Positions 20,560-29,548 of a stretch of DNA of 64,000 bases are shown piece by piece. Numbering within the stretch: position 1 is the stretch's first letter; every line of letters starts with the position of its first letter. The stretch lies in assembly GCF_018802765.1 (NCBI RefSeq), contig NZ_CP069163.1, positions 434,001 to 498,000 on the forward strand, given 5' to 3'. A model generated the notes under the pieces. The model had not been told where the DNA came from and ran no database searches. It saw nothing but the letters and a program-made list of their open reading frames with translations. The DNA is from Paludibacterium sp. B53371. GTDB taxonomy: Bacteria > Pseudomonadota > Gammaproteobacteria > Burkholderiales > Chromobacteriaceae. The translations under genes and the position numbers were made by a program.

Positions 20560-23500
20560 ATGATTTCTATCGTCATTCCAGCGTATAACTATGGCAAATA
20601 TCTGCCAGCGGCCATCGACAGCGTGCTAGCTCAGGGCATCGACGACCTCGAGATCCTGATCTGCGATGACGCGTCGACCGACAATACGCCGGAAGTGATT
20701 GCCGAATACGAGGCCAAGTACCCTTGCGTGCATGGTTACCGCAACCTGGTCAATCTGGGCGCCATCCTCAACTACAACTATGCGGTCGGCCTGGCTCAGG
20801 GCGAGTACGTGATGGTGGTCAGTGCCGATGATGCGCTGATGCCCGGCGCACTCAAGACGCTCAAGGCCGCACTGGATGCCCACCCGGAGTGCGGCTATGC
20901 CTTCGGTCGCTATAACGTTCAGCAAGCCGACAATAATATTTTCAAACTGCAGCATCCCGGCTGGCTGACCGAGCCCTATGCCGGTACCCGCGATGAATTT
21001 GCCCCGCAACTGGCACATGACTGCTACATCCAGATCGGCTCGACCCTGTTCCGCAACGAGGTCCTGCAGCTGCGCGAGGCCTTCTTCGATGTGACGCTCA
21101 AGGCCTTCCCGGGGGAGCGCTTCTTCCGCGCCACCGACTGGGACATGATGCTGGATCTGAGCCTGCGCAATGTGCGCGGGGTATTCACCAACGAAGTGAT
21201 TTCGGTGTTCCGCCAGCATGCCAAGCAGGCGTCCAGTGTGGATACCTATGCCGCCAGCGGGATGGCGATTGTCGAGCACATGCTGTTGCTGGACCGCTAT
21301 CTGGTCGAAACCAATCTGCCGCGTCTGAGCGGTCAGCTGGGTAATATTTTCACCCTGCTGTATGGCAAATACCTGTTCTATGTCGAGCACGCCAATCCGC
21401 CGAGCCAGGAGATGGATCAGTATATTCACGAGCGCTTCGAGTATTTCCGCCAGCGCTTCAATACGCTGATCAAGATGGATCCGCTCACCGTGGTCTCGCC
21501 GGCCTTGCGTGCCGTGCTGAACAAGTCGACGCGCCAGAGCCAGATCGCGGTGCAGGACGGACCGTTCTTCTCGGTGATTGTTGCCGCTTACAAGCGCCCG
21601 CGCATGCTGCAGGATGCCGTGGCCAGCATTCTGGCGCAGACTTGCCAGGACTTTGAGGTGCTGGTGGTCAATGATGGCGGTGACATGATGGAAAACACCG
21701 TCGAATGGGCTGGCCGTGATCCGCGTATCACCTATGTCCGTCAACCTAATCGCGGCCTGTCTGCAGCACGAAATACCGCCATCAAGCTGGCCCGTGGCCA
21801 ATTTGTCTGCTTCCTGGATGACGATGACCTGATGCAGCCGAATCACCTGCAGGTGCTGCGCGATGGTCTGGTGGCCAATCCGGAGTGCGTGGTCTACACC
21901 GGCGCTGAACTGGTGACGGAGTCGGTCGACAAGGGCGTGCGCCGCGAGGTGAAGCGTTCCCGCTACTTCGTGCATGAAGATTACGACATGGTTCGTCTGC
22001 AGGTGGCCAACTACCTGCCGGTGAATATCTATGCCTTTGCCCGCGCCTGGTTCGATCAGGTCGGGGTGTTCGATGAAACCCTGACGGCGCTGGAGGACTG
22101 GGATCTGCTGATTCGCCTGTCTCGTGCCACTCAGTTCATCCATTTGCAGCAGACCACGGTCGAAGTGCGGCAGCGCGAAGATGCCGAAGATCACATGACC
22201 GGCCGTGAGTCGGGACGATTGAAGGCGCTGTTCAGCAAGATTTACGAACGTTATGACGACATGGGCAATGCCCTGATCCGTGTCGGCCGTGCCGCCGTCA
22301 TGGCTGCGGATCATCCGGCCCGTGCCTCGGCGGGGTCGACAGAATACCTGCTGTGGCAAGACGCCCATGGCCTGCGCGAAGTCGACGTGGAAATCCTGGC
22401 CGAACGCATGCTGACCAAGTGGCACCGCAAACCGCTGATCACCCTGGTGATGAAGGTGGCGCAGGCCAATCTGGAGGCGCTGGGTGGCACCATCCAGTCT
22501 CTGCAGCAACAGATGTATCAGACCTGGCGGCTGATCGTGGTGGCCGATTTCCCGGCCCCGGATCCGATTTTCAACAGCACCGATCTGCTGGGCTGGCTGG
22601 AGGTCGAATCGCTGGAGAACGACGAGCAGGTGGTGGCCGGGCTGAATGCCATTGTGACCGACCTGCCGGGCGACTGGCTGGCACTGGTGCCGCCGGGCAC
22701 CGAGCTGTCGCCGGAGTGCCTGCTGCGTCTGGGCGATTATGTCCAGGGCAAGGATCATCTGGCCGCCGTCTATACCGACCATGACCAGTTGCTGCTGCCG
22801 GGCAGCTTCTCCGATCCGCAGTTCAAGCCTGACTTCAATCTGGAGTACCTGCTGTCCTGGGACTACATCGGTGCTGCCTGCGTCTTCAATCAGCAGGCCG
22901 TGATGAATGTCGGCGGCTTTGCCGCCTTCCCGGGCAAGGAAAGCTACGAGCTGTTGCTGCGGATGTCGCAACAGTACGGCGAGTCGTCGATCGGCCACAT
23001 TGCCTTCCCGATGTTCCACCTGCCGCAGGTCGAAGAAGGTGTGCTGGAGTGGACCGCACAGCGGGTGGCGATCGAGCAGCATCTGGCACGCCTCGGCCGC
23101 CCGGGGCAGGTGCTGGACGGTGCCCGTCCCGGCATCTTCAAGGTCGAGTACCCGGTAGAGGGTCAGCCGCTGGTGTCGATCGTGATCCCGAACCGCGACA
23201 AGCTGGAATTCCTGCAGCCCTGCCTGGAAAGTCTGTTCGCCAAGACCGCCTACCAGCACTTCGAAGTGCTGGTGGTGGACAACCAGAGTCAGGACCCGGA
23301 TGTACTGGATTACTACGAACGTGTGGTGGCGGAGTATCCGGATCGCGTACGGGTGGTGTCTTACGATGCACCGTTCAACTTCTCGGCGCAGTGCAACCTC
23401 GGGGCCGGTGCCGCTCGTGGCGACTATGTCCTGTTGCTGAACAACGATATTGAAATCGTTCAGCCCGAGTGGCTGGAGCGCCTGCTGATGCATGCGCAGC

Positions 23501-25065
23501 ACTCGGAAGTCGGGGCTGTCGGCGCCAAACTGGTGTATCCGGAAACCGGCATGGTTCAGCATGGCGGGATCGTGCTGGGCAATGGCCAGATCATGCTGGC
23601 GATCGGCAATCACTACGGCATGGACTGCAAGCTGGATGATCCTGGCTACATGAACCGTAACCAGTGCGACATGAGTCTCTCCGGCCTGACCGGCGCCTGC
23701 CTGCTGGTGCGCCGTGATGTGTACCAGGAGGTCGGCGGGTTCAATGAAGAACTCAGCGTACTGTTCAATGATATCGAGTTCGGGCTGCGGATCAGCCGCG
23801 CCGGTTACAAGCTGTTGTGGACGCCTTATGCCATCCTGGTGCATCACCATGGCATGAGCGTCAATGCCCGTCTGGCCGATCCGATCGAGCAGGGCCGCTT
23901 TGCCGAGCGCAGCAAGCGCGAACACATGTATATGTTCGAGCACTGGATGAAGGAACTGGCCAATGACCGGGCCTACAACCGCAACCTGACCCTGCGCAAC
24001 ACCCCGCTGACCATCGAGCATGGCATTCCCTATACCTGGGATCCTGAGTTCACCGAGCGGCCACGCATTCTGGCTGCCGCCATTGCCGGCGGCAGTGGCG
24101 AGTATCGTGTGGTGCAACCGCTGCGTGCGCTGGCGGTGGCCGGCAAGGCTCAGGTTTGCTGCATCCGCATGGAGCAGAACCGTAACCTGATGCCCAAGCC
24201 GCTGGAAATCGAGCGCATGAATCCGGATGTGCTGGTGTCGCAAAACGGCTTCAACGACATGCATCTGGAAACCTCGCGCTTCTATCGTGAGTTCTTCCCG
24301 GAAAAGCTGCGCATCGTGACGATCGACGACTTGCTGACGGATCTGCCGGAAAAGAGCTCGCTCTACAAGCACATCAAAGCCAACTTCCGCGATGCGCGCC
24401 GTCGCATGCGCGAGTGCCTGGCGCTGGTTGACCGTGCCATTGTCTCGACCGAACCACTGGCCGAAGCCTGCCGCGACCTGATCGGCGATGTGCGCCTGGT
24501 GCCGAACCGACTGAACAAGGAAATGTGGTGGAATCTGCGCTCGAAGCGCAGCGTCGGACCGAAGCCGCGTGTAGGTTGGGTCGGCGCGCAGCAGCATCAG
24601 GGTGACCTGGAGATTATTCAGGAAGTGGTGCGGGCCACGGCGGATGAAGTGGATTGGGTCTTCATGGGCATGTGGCCCAAGGAGCTGGAGGATCTCATCA
24701 AGGTCAAGCGCAACTGGGTGGCCTTCAAGGATTATCCGGGCACCATGGCCAGTCTGAATCTGGACCTGGCGATTGCCCCGCTGGAGGTGAATGCCTTCAA
24801 CGAGAGCAAGAGTAATCTGCGTCTGCTGGAGTACGGTGCCATGGGCTGGCCGGTGGTGTGTACCGATATCTATCCGTACCAGACCAACCAGGCGCCGGTG
24901 AAGCGTGTGCCGAACACGGTGGAAGCCTGGACCGATGCCATCCGTGAGCGGGTGCATGATCTGGATGCCGCTTATCGCGAAGGGGATGCCCTGCGTGAGT
25001 GGGTGGGTCGGCATTATCTGCTGGAAGACCACCTCGACGAGTGGGTGCAGGCGTTTACCCGATGA
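20560..25065 (+). CDS. Giant multi-domain glycosyltransferase (four GT-A-like and one GT-B-like module)
   Basis: A 1501-residue protein. Module 1, residues 1-250, is a family-2 glycosyltransferase (ISIVIPAYNYGKYLPAAIDS, SADDALMPG). Module 2, about 335-560, is another (FSVIVAAYKRPRMLQDAVAS, CFLDDDDLMQPN). Module 3, about 623-850, is a diverged GT2 (YTDHDQLLL replaces the usual acidic site). Module 4, about 869-1130, is a rhamnosyltransferase-like GT2 (LVSIVIPNRDKLEFLQPCLE, LLLNNDIEI, FNDIEFGLRISRAGY). Module 5, about 1165-1501, resembles GT-B (PRVGWVGAQQHQGDLEII, ESKSNLRLLEYGAMGWPVVC). Such proteins build whole repeat units or chains. The start was set at 20560 because GGAGGG precedes it and the GT2 strand begins at once; 20503 and 20518 are alternatives. 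The stop overlaps the HAD gene. Confidence 0.85.
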   Translation: MISIVIPAYNYGKYLPAAIDSVLAQGIDDLEILICDDASTDNTPEVIAEYEAKYPCVHGYRNLVNLGAILNYNYAVGLAQGEYVMVVSADDALMPGALKTLKAALDAHPECGYAFGRYNVQQADNNIFKLQHPGWLTEPYAGTRDEFAPQLAHDCYIQIGSTLFRNEVLQLREAFFDVTLKAFPGERFFRATDWDMMLDLSLRNVRGVFTNEVISVFRQHAKQASSVDTYAASGMAIVEHMLLLDRYLVETNLPRLSGQLGNIFTLLYGKYLFYVEHANPPSQEMDQYIHERFEYFRQRFNTLIKMDPLTVVSPALRAVLNKSTRQSQIAVQDGPFFSVIVAAYKRPRMLQDAVASILAQTCQDFEVLVVNDGGDMMENTVEWAGRDPRITYVRQPNRGLSAARNTAIKLARGQFVCFLDDDDLMQPNHLQVLRDGLVANPECVVYTGAELVTESVDKGVRREVKRSRYFVHEDYDMVRLQVANYLPVNIYAFARAWFDQVGVFDETLTALEDWDLLIRLSRATQFIHLQQTTVEVRQREDAEDHMTGRESGRLKALFSKIYERYDDMGNALIRVGRAAVMAADHPARASAGSTEYLLWQDAHGLREVDVEILAERMLTKWHRKPLITLVMKVAQANLEALGGTIQSLQQQMYQTWRLIVVADFPAPDPIFNSTDLLGWLEVESLENDEQVVAGLNAIVTDLPGDWLALVPPGTELSPECLLRLGDYVQGKDHLAAVYTDHDQLLLPGSFSDPQFKPDFNLEYLLSWDYIGAACVFNQQAVMNVGGFAAFPGKESYELLLRMSQQYGESSIGHIAFPMFHLPQVEEGVLEWTAQRVAIEQHLARLGRPGQVLDGARPGIFKVEYPVEGQPLVSIVIPNRDKLEFLQPCLESLFAKTAYQHFEVLVVDNQSQDPDVLDYYERVVAEYPDRVRVVSYDAPFNFSAQCNLGAGAARGDYVLLLNNDIEIVQPEWLERLLMHAQHSEVGAVGAKLVYPETGMVQHGGIVLGNGQIMLAIGNHYGMDCKLDDPGYMNRNQCDMSLSGLTGACLLVRRDVYQEVGGFNEELSVLFNDIEFGLRISRAGYKLLWTPYAILVHHHGMSVNARLADPIEQGRFAERSKREHMYMFEHWMKELANDRAYNRNLTLRNTPLTIEHGIPYTWDPEFTERPRILAAAIAGGSGEYRVVQPLRALAVAGKAQVCCIRMEQNRNLMPKPLEIERMNPDVLVSQNGFNDMHLETSRFYREFFPEKLRIVTIDDLLTDLPEKSSLYKHIKANFRDARRRMRECLALVDRAIVSTEPLAEACRDLIGDVRLVPNRLNKEMWWNLRSKRSVGPKPRVGWVGAQQHQGDLEIIQEVVRATADEVDWVFMGMWPKELEDLIKVKRNWVAFKDYPGTMASLNLDLAIAPLEVNAFNESKSNLRLLEYGAMGWPVVCTDIYPYQTNQAPVKRVPNTVEAWTDAIRERVHDLDAAYREGDALREWVGRHYLLEDHLDEWVQAFTR

Positions 25066-25724
25066 AACGGCAGGCTGCGGTAGCGGACGTGGCCCAGGCT
25101 GCGTCCGGCCCGCTGATCATCGGCATCGATTTCGACAATACCATTGCCTGCTATGATCAGGCCTTTGCCCGCGTGGCTTGTGCCATGGGACTGCTGGACG
25201 AGGCCAGCGGTCTCGACAAGGCGCAAGTCAGGCAGCGGGTGCGCGAACAGGCCGGCGAGCAGGCCTGGATGCGTTTGCAGGGGTTGGTCTATGGCCGGGA
25301 AATCGGTCTGGCCAGCGTGTTCCCCGGCTTTGATCAGTTCGTGCAACGGGCCAGGCAAGAGGGCGCCGTACTGCGCATCATCAGCCACAAGTCCCGCTAT
25401 GGTCATTTTGATCCCGAGCAGGTGGATTTGCGCCAGGCGGCCATGGACTGGATGCTGCAGCGAGGCTTCTTTGCCCCCGATGGGCTGGGCTTTGTCGCGG
25501 GGGATGTCTCGTTTCACGACGAGCGGGGCGAGAAGTTGGCGGCCATTGCCCGTCAGGGCTGCCGGGTGTTCATTGATGATCTGCCCGAGGTCTTGCTGGA
25601 CGGCGCCTTTCCGCCAGATTGCCGTGCGCTGTGGTTTGCGCCCGGCAACCGGCAGCATCCGCCGCTGACGGCCCTGCCTTCCTGGGCCACGCTGAGTGAC
25701 GTGCTATGGCCTGCTGCAACGTGA
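25062..25724 (+). CDS. HAD-superfamily phosphatase-like protein
   Basis: A 220-residue protein with HAD motif I IGIDFDNTIACYDQAF (nucleophile Asp about residue 23, acid/base Asp 25). LRIISHKSRYGHFD carries the motif II serine and CRVFIDDLPEVLLDG the late acidic pair. A HAD phosphatase in a sugar-activation operon may play the role of GmhB (removing one phosphate before activation), but sequence does not closely mirror GmhB. Start and stop both overlap neighbours (ATGA at 25062, TGATG at 25722-25726), so it is co-translated with the giant glycosyltransferase and the kinase. Substrate unknown. Confidence 0.78.
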   Translation: MKRQAAVADVAQAASGPLIIGIDFDNTIACYDQAFARVACAMGLLDEASGLDKAQVRQRVREQAGEQAWMRLQGLVYGREIGLASVFPGFDQFVQRARQEGAVLRIISHKSRYGHFDPEQVDLRQAAMDWMLQRGFFAPDGLGFVAGDVSFHDERGEKLAAIARQGCRVFIDDLPEVLLDGAFPPDCRALWFAPGNRQHPPLTALPSWATLSDVLWPAAT

Positions 25725-26731
25725 TGACGATGAAAGACCTGGCCGAGGGCCTGCTCGGGATGCCCGTGCAGTCCTGTGAGCCTATGCCGGGGGGCGGCAA
25801 TAACCAGCTGTTTCTGCTGGCGGTGGCCGGGCAGCGTTATGTGCTGAAGCATTATCCGCCGGATGACCGTGATCGCCTCGGCGCGGAATTCGGTGCGTTG
25901 CGTTTCCTGTTCCGGCATGGTGTCACGCTGACGCCACAGGCCATTGCCTGTGATCCGGCGCGGCGGATCGCCATCTACGAATGGATTGAGGGGGTGCGCC
26001 CGGAGGCACTGGCGGCTGCGGATCTCGAGCAGATGTTCTCCCTGGTGGCCGCGCTGGACCGATTGCGTCTGGCGCCGGATGCGCAGGACTTGCCGGCGGC
26101 CTCGCACGCCAGCCTGGATTTCGCCGCGCCGCAAAGGCAGTTCGCGCAGCGCTGGCAACGTCTTCAGCCTGTGCTGTCGCAGCATGAGGCGCTGCGCGAT
26201 TTTGCCCTGAATACGCTGCAGCCCTTCCAGCAGGGCCTGCTGGCGCCGTATGCCGCGCTGCTGGCGCAGCATGGCTGTGCGCTGGCGGCACCGCTGCCGG
26301 CGTCCGCCCTGTGCCTGTCGCCGTCGGATTTTGGCCGGCACAATCTGCTGCGCCGCCGCGATGGCCGTCTGTGTTTTCTTGATTTTGAATATTTTGGCTG
26401 GGATGACGCAGTGAAATTCAGCTGTGATCTGGTCTTGCATCCCGGTTCTGCCCTGTCGCCCGCCATGCGCCGCATGGCACTGACCCGGGCGCTGCAGCAG
26501 TTTGCGCCGCGCGACCCGCTGTTTGCCGCCAGGCTGCCAGCCATGCTCGGGCTGTGCGGCAGCCTGTGGTGTCTGATTATTCTGAATGTGTTTATCCCCG
26601 AGATCTGGCAACGCCGCGTGCTGGCGGGCGAGCAGCGCTCCCTGGCCGAGGCCGGTGCACAGCAGCTTGAGCTGGCCCGGGGGTTCTTCGTGCAATTGCA
26701 GGAGGTGATTGATGACTGCCCATCCTTCTGA
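25724..26731 (+). CDS. APH/choline-kinase-fold phosphotransferase
   Basis: A 335-residue kinase-like protein. Lys in QRYVLKHYPPDD is the likely ATP-binding lysine; SDFGRHNLL gives the catalytic Asp and metal-binding Asn of the Brenner loop, and CFLDFEYFGWDDAVKFSCDL the second metal-binding Asp, close to the pattern of LPS-type and choline/aminoglycoside kinases. In this operon a small sugar or polyol substrate is likelier than an antibiotic. The start at 25724 overlaps the HAD stop; 25706 is an upstream alternative. The end overlaps the transketolase start by 20 bases. Confidence 0.75.
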   Translation: MTMKDLAEGLLGMPVQSCEPMPGGGNNQLFLLAVAGQRYVLKHYPPDDRDRLGAEFGALRFLFRHGVTLTPQAIACDPARRIAIYEWIEGVRPEALAAADLEQMFSLVAALDRLRLAPDAQDLPAASHASLDFAAPQRQFAQRWQRLQPVLSQHEALRDFALNTLQPFQQGLLAPYAALLAQHGCALAAPLPASALCLSPSDFGRHNLLRRRDGRLCFLDFEYFGWDDAVKFSCDLVLHPGSALSPAMRRMALTRALQQFAPRDPLFAARLPAMLGLCGSLWCLIILNVFIPEIWQRRVLAGEQRSLAEAGAQQLELARGFFVQLQEVIDDCPSF

Positions 26732-27560
26732 GCTCAGTGTGGCCGCGCTGGATGCGCGCTCGCTGGCTTTGCGTCAGCTGGTGGTATCGGCCATGGTGGC
26801 CGCCAAGCGTGGCCATCCCGGTCCGGCGCTGTCGCTGGTCGAGGTCATGCGTGTGCTTTACGACGATATTTTGCGTGTCAGGCCCGACGAGCCGGGCTGG
26901 CCGCTGCGCGATCGCTGCATCCTCAGCAAGGGGCATGGCTGCCTGGCCTGGTATGCGATTCTGGCCGACAAGGGATTCTTTCCGCGTGAAGAGCTGCAGA
27001 CTTTCTGCCAATACGATAGCCGCCTGGGCGGCCATCCGGAATTTGGCAGTCTGCCTGGTGTCGAGGCCTCGACCGGGGCGCTGGGGCATGGTCTGTCGAT
27101 CGGCCTGGGTCTGGCTCTGGCGGCACGCATGCAGAAGCAGGATTGGCGTGTGTTCGTCGTGACCGGGGATGGTGAACTGAATGAAGGCTCTGTCTGGGAG
27201 GCCGCGATGTCGGCCGGCAAGCATGGCCTGGAAAATCTGGTGGCCATTGTCGATCACAACAAGCTGCAGTCCTATGGCCCGGTCAGCGAGGTGCAGGACA
27301 TGGCCCCGCTGGCCGACAAGTGGCGCAGCTTCGGCTTCGGTGTGCGCGAAGTGGATGGCCACGATGTGGTGGCCTTGCGCCAGACCTTGCAGCAGTTGCC
27401 GTTTGAAGCCGGCAAACCGTCGGTGCTGATTTGCCACACCATCAAGGGCCGGGGCATTCCCCAGGCGGAGAACAACCCGGACTGGCACCACAAGAATGCC
27501 CTGACCGAGGCTGAACTGGCGGCGATCCAGACCGCGCTGGGAGGAGGGGAGCATGCGTAA
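26712..27560 (+). CDS. Transketolase, N-terminal (TPP-binding) subunit
   Basis: A 282-residue N-terminal half-transketolase. The thiamine-diphosphate/Mg site is GDGELNEGSVWEAAM followed at the expected distance by DHNKLQ; GHPGPALSL and ILSKGHGCLAWYA are the usual early motifs. GGAGG at 26701-26705 gives the ATG at 26712. Paired with the C-terminal subunit gene downstream (8-base overlap). Transketolases move two-carbon ketol units between sugar phosphates. A split transketolase inside a glycan operon suggests making or remodelling a ketose for glycan use rather than central metabolism; this is inference. Confidence 0.9.
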   Translation: MTAHPSELSVAALDARSLALRQLVVSAMVAAKRGHPGPALSLVEVMRVLYDDILRVRPDEPGWPLRDRCILSKGHGCLAWYAILADKGFFPREELQTFCQYDSRLGGHPEFGSLPGVEASTGALGHGLSIGLGLALAARMQKQDWRVFVVTGDGELNEGSVWEAAMSAGKHGLENLVAIVDHNKLQSYGPVSEVQDMAPLADKWRSFGFGVREVDGHDVVALRQTLQQLPFEAGKPSVLICHTIKGRGIPQAENNPDWHHKNALTEAELAAIQTALGGGEHA

Positions 27561-28473
27561 TACCTGCCTGAACATGGTCTATGAGCTGGCCCAGCAGGAC
27601 CCGCGTGTCGTGTACATCGGGTCCGATCCTGGTCCCGGTACCCTGTCCAAAATGCAGGCGGCGTATCCGGACCGTTTTTTCATCGAGGGTATCTCCGAGC
27701 AGAATGTGATCGGCATGGCCGCCGGTCTGGCGATGGCCGGTTATATCCCGTATGTGAATACCATTGCGACCTTCCTGACCCGGCGTTGTCTGGAGCAGGT
27801 GGCGGTCGACGTGTGTCTGCACCAGTTGCCGGTGCGTCTGATCGCCAATGGCGGCGGCATGGTGTATGCCCCGCTGGGGCCGACGCATACCGCCATCGAA
27901 GACATTGCCCTGATGCGCGCCTTGCCGGGGATGGCCGTGGTGGTGCCGACCGATGCCGAGGACATGCGCAGCTTCATGCCGTCCACGCTGCAGTGGCCGG
28001 GGCCGATGTATATTCGCCTGGCCAAGGGCAAGGATCCGGTGGTGGCTAACCCGCTGGGCCGCTTCGATATCGGTGTCGGTCGTGCCTATGGCGAGCCGGG
28101 CGAGGTGCTGCTGGTGGCGACCGGCATCATGGTGCATGCCGCGCTGGAAGCGGCGAACGGCTTGCGCGCGTCTGGGGTGGATTGTGCGGTACTGTCCTTG
28201 CCGACTGTGGTGCCGATGGATGTGGCCTTGCTGACGCAGATGACCGAAAAGGCCCGGCTGGTGGTGACGGTCGAAGAGCATCTGCGTGACGGAGGCCTGG
28301 GCACGGCTGTGCTGGAGACCCTGGCGGACCTGCCGCGCCCCATGCCGGTGATCCGGCGTCTGGGCTTGCCCGTTGCATTTCGGCATCAGTATGGCAGCCA
28401 GGCCAATCATCTGCAGGCAGAGGGATTGACCGCCGCCGGGATCGTGCAAACCGTGCAAATGGCCCTGAATTGA
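27553..28473 (+). CDS. Transketolase, C-terminal (pyrimidine-binding) subunit
   Basis: A 306-residue partner of the preceding gene. FIEGISEQNVIGMAAGLAM contains the conserved Glu that contacts the thiazolium cofactor (ISEQN), and GGMVYAPLGPTHTAIEDIAL is the family-typical substrate loop. The C-terminal domain (VLLVATGIMVHAALEAA; VVTVEEHLRDGGLG) is complete. It overlaps the N-terminal subunit gene by 8 bases and is the last gene before a strong terminator, closing the operon that begins at about 16.2 kb. Confidence 0.9.
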   Translation: MRNTCLNMVYELAQQDPRVVYIGSDPGPGTLSKMQAAYPDRFFIEGISEQNVIGMAAGLAMAGYIPYVNTIATFLTRRCLEQVAVDVCLHQLPVRLIANGGGMVYAPLGPTHTAIEDIALMRALPGMAVVVPTDAEDMRSFMPSTLQWPGPMYIRLAKGKDPVVANPLGRFDIGVGRAYGEPGEVLLVATGIMVHAALEAANGLRASGVDCAVLSLPTVVPMDVALLTQMTEKARLVVTVEEHLRDGGLGTAVLETLADLPRPMPVIRRLGLPVAFRHQYGSQANHLQAEGLTAAGIVQTVQMALN

Positions 28474-28488
28474 AGGCCAGCCGAAGGA

Positions 28489-28530
28489 CGGCAAAACCCT
28501 GGTATATATAGGGTTTTGCCGGATTTTTTT
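28489..28530 (+). terminator. Strong Rho-independent terminator
   Basis: A 12-bp perfect stem, CGGCAAAACCCT (28489-28500) with AGGGTTTTGCCG (28510-28521), 9-base loop, followed two bases later by seven T. It ends the 16.2-28.5 kb operon. Confidence 0.92.
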
Positions 28531-28558
28531 CTGGTGCCGACTTAAGTTTTTCTGTGGC

Positions 28559-28589
28559 TTGACGAAAGATGTCTTACTGCTGCGATAAT
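28559..28589 (+). promoter_or_regulatory. Putative promoter of the reductase-Nudix-radical SAM genes
   Basis: TTGACG (28559-28564), 19-base spacer, extended -10 TGCGATAAT (28581-28589). It sits between the upstream terminator and the reductase start at 28691. The spacer is long, partly compensated by the TG extension. Confidence 0.5.
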
Positions 28590-28690
28590 GCCAGAAAACC
28601 CTTTCCCGGTTATTTTTCGATTTGTCTGGCGTCGTTAAATAGTCCTTTCGTAATCATGGTTTTTATCGCGGCATGAAAACAGGATGGGAT

Positions 28691-29548
28691 ATGAAGAAAA
28701 CGGTTCTACTGCTGGGGCATTCCGGGAAAATGGGCTTGGCGCTGCAACAGCGCTGTCCGGCGGATATCGCGCTGGTCGGTCTGGCTTCCCGTGATTTCGA
28801 TGCGGCCAGACCGGAGACACTGCGACCCTTCATCGAACAATACCGTCCCTGGGCGATCATCAATACGGTGGGTTATCTGGGAATTGATCCCTGCGAGCAG
28901 AATCCGCAGGCCGCCTATGCCGTCAATACCCTGTTTCCGTATGCCCTGGCCAAAATGGCCAATGAATATCAGGCGACTTTGCTGCACTTTAGTACGGATG
29001 CCGTATTTAATGGTGATGAGGAAAAAACCGAATACGATGAATCAGATTCAGCCAATCCGGTAAATGTCTATGGCATGACAAAATGGGGTGGCGATTGTCT
29101 GGTTCAAAATACTGCTCTTAAATATTATATTGCCCGTATTTCGATTCTGTTTGGCCCGAGTCATAAACAGAATCAGTTTGTTGAGAAAATGTTGAGTCTG
29201 GTGGCGAATGGCCAAACGACCATTCGGGCTTCGCAGGACATTCTCTGCTCGCCTTGCTACAGCCTGGATGTGGCCGATGCGGTGTATGCCCTGTTGCTGC
29301 AGGAAGCCCGCTACGGCGTCTATCACCTGTCGAATCAGGGACGTGCTTCGCTGTATGAGGTGATGCAGGCGGTCATGGCGCATGTGGCGCCGGCCGTGAC
29401 GGTGTTGCCGGCTTCGTACCGGGATTTCCCCTTTGTCGGGCGCAAGAATCTGAGAACCCCGCTGGTGTCGCGGCGCGGTCCGGTATTGCGGCCCTGGCGC
29501 GAGGCACTGCAGGCCTATCTGGAGGCGCGTGATGCAGAACGCGGCTGA
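28691..29548 (+). CDS. RfbD-like sugar-nucleotide reductase (SDR family)
   Basis: A 285-residue extended SDR resembling dTDP-4-dehydrorhamnose reductase: LLLGHSGKMGLALQQ is the nucleotide-binding loop, HFSTDAVFNG the catalytic Ser/Thr region and YGMTKWGGD the YxxxK. A reductase of a nucleotide-activated keto-sugar is likely, though rmlA, rmlB and rmlC are not in view. Codon use in roughly 28950-29240 is visibly AT-rich compared with all neighbours, suggesting acquisition or a mosaic origin. The ATG at 28691 was chosen; the frame is open from 28673. The stop lies 17 bases inside the Nudix gene. Confidence 0.78.
   Translation: MKKTVLLLGHSGKMGLALQQRCPADIALVGLASRDFDAARPETLRPFIEQYRPWAIINTVGYLGIDPCEQNPQAAYAVNTLFPYALAKMANEYQATLLHFSTDAVFNGDEEKTEYDESDSANPVNVYGMTKWGGDCLVQNTALKYYIARISILFGPSHKQNQFVEKMLSLVANGQTTIRASQDILCSPCYSLDVADAVYALLLQEARYGVYHLSNQGRASLYEVMQAVMAHVAPAVTVLPASYRDFPFVGRKNLRTPLVSRRGPVLRPWREALQAYLEARDAERG

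Noticed and set aside
20626-25032. A 1468-codon open frame antisense to the giant glycosyltransferase
   Set aside because: It mirrors the codon bias of the real gene (GC-rich third positions leave the opposite frame free of stops), has low-complexity Gln/His/Arg-rich translation, no ribosome site and no domain motifs.
25724-26731. Aminoglycoside-resistance gene
   Set aside because: APH-fold motifs are present, but the gene is embedded in a sugar-metabolism operon and lacks features specific to resistance enzymes; a sugar or polyol kinase is more likely.
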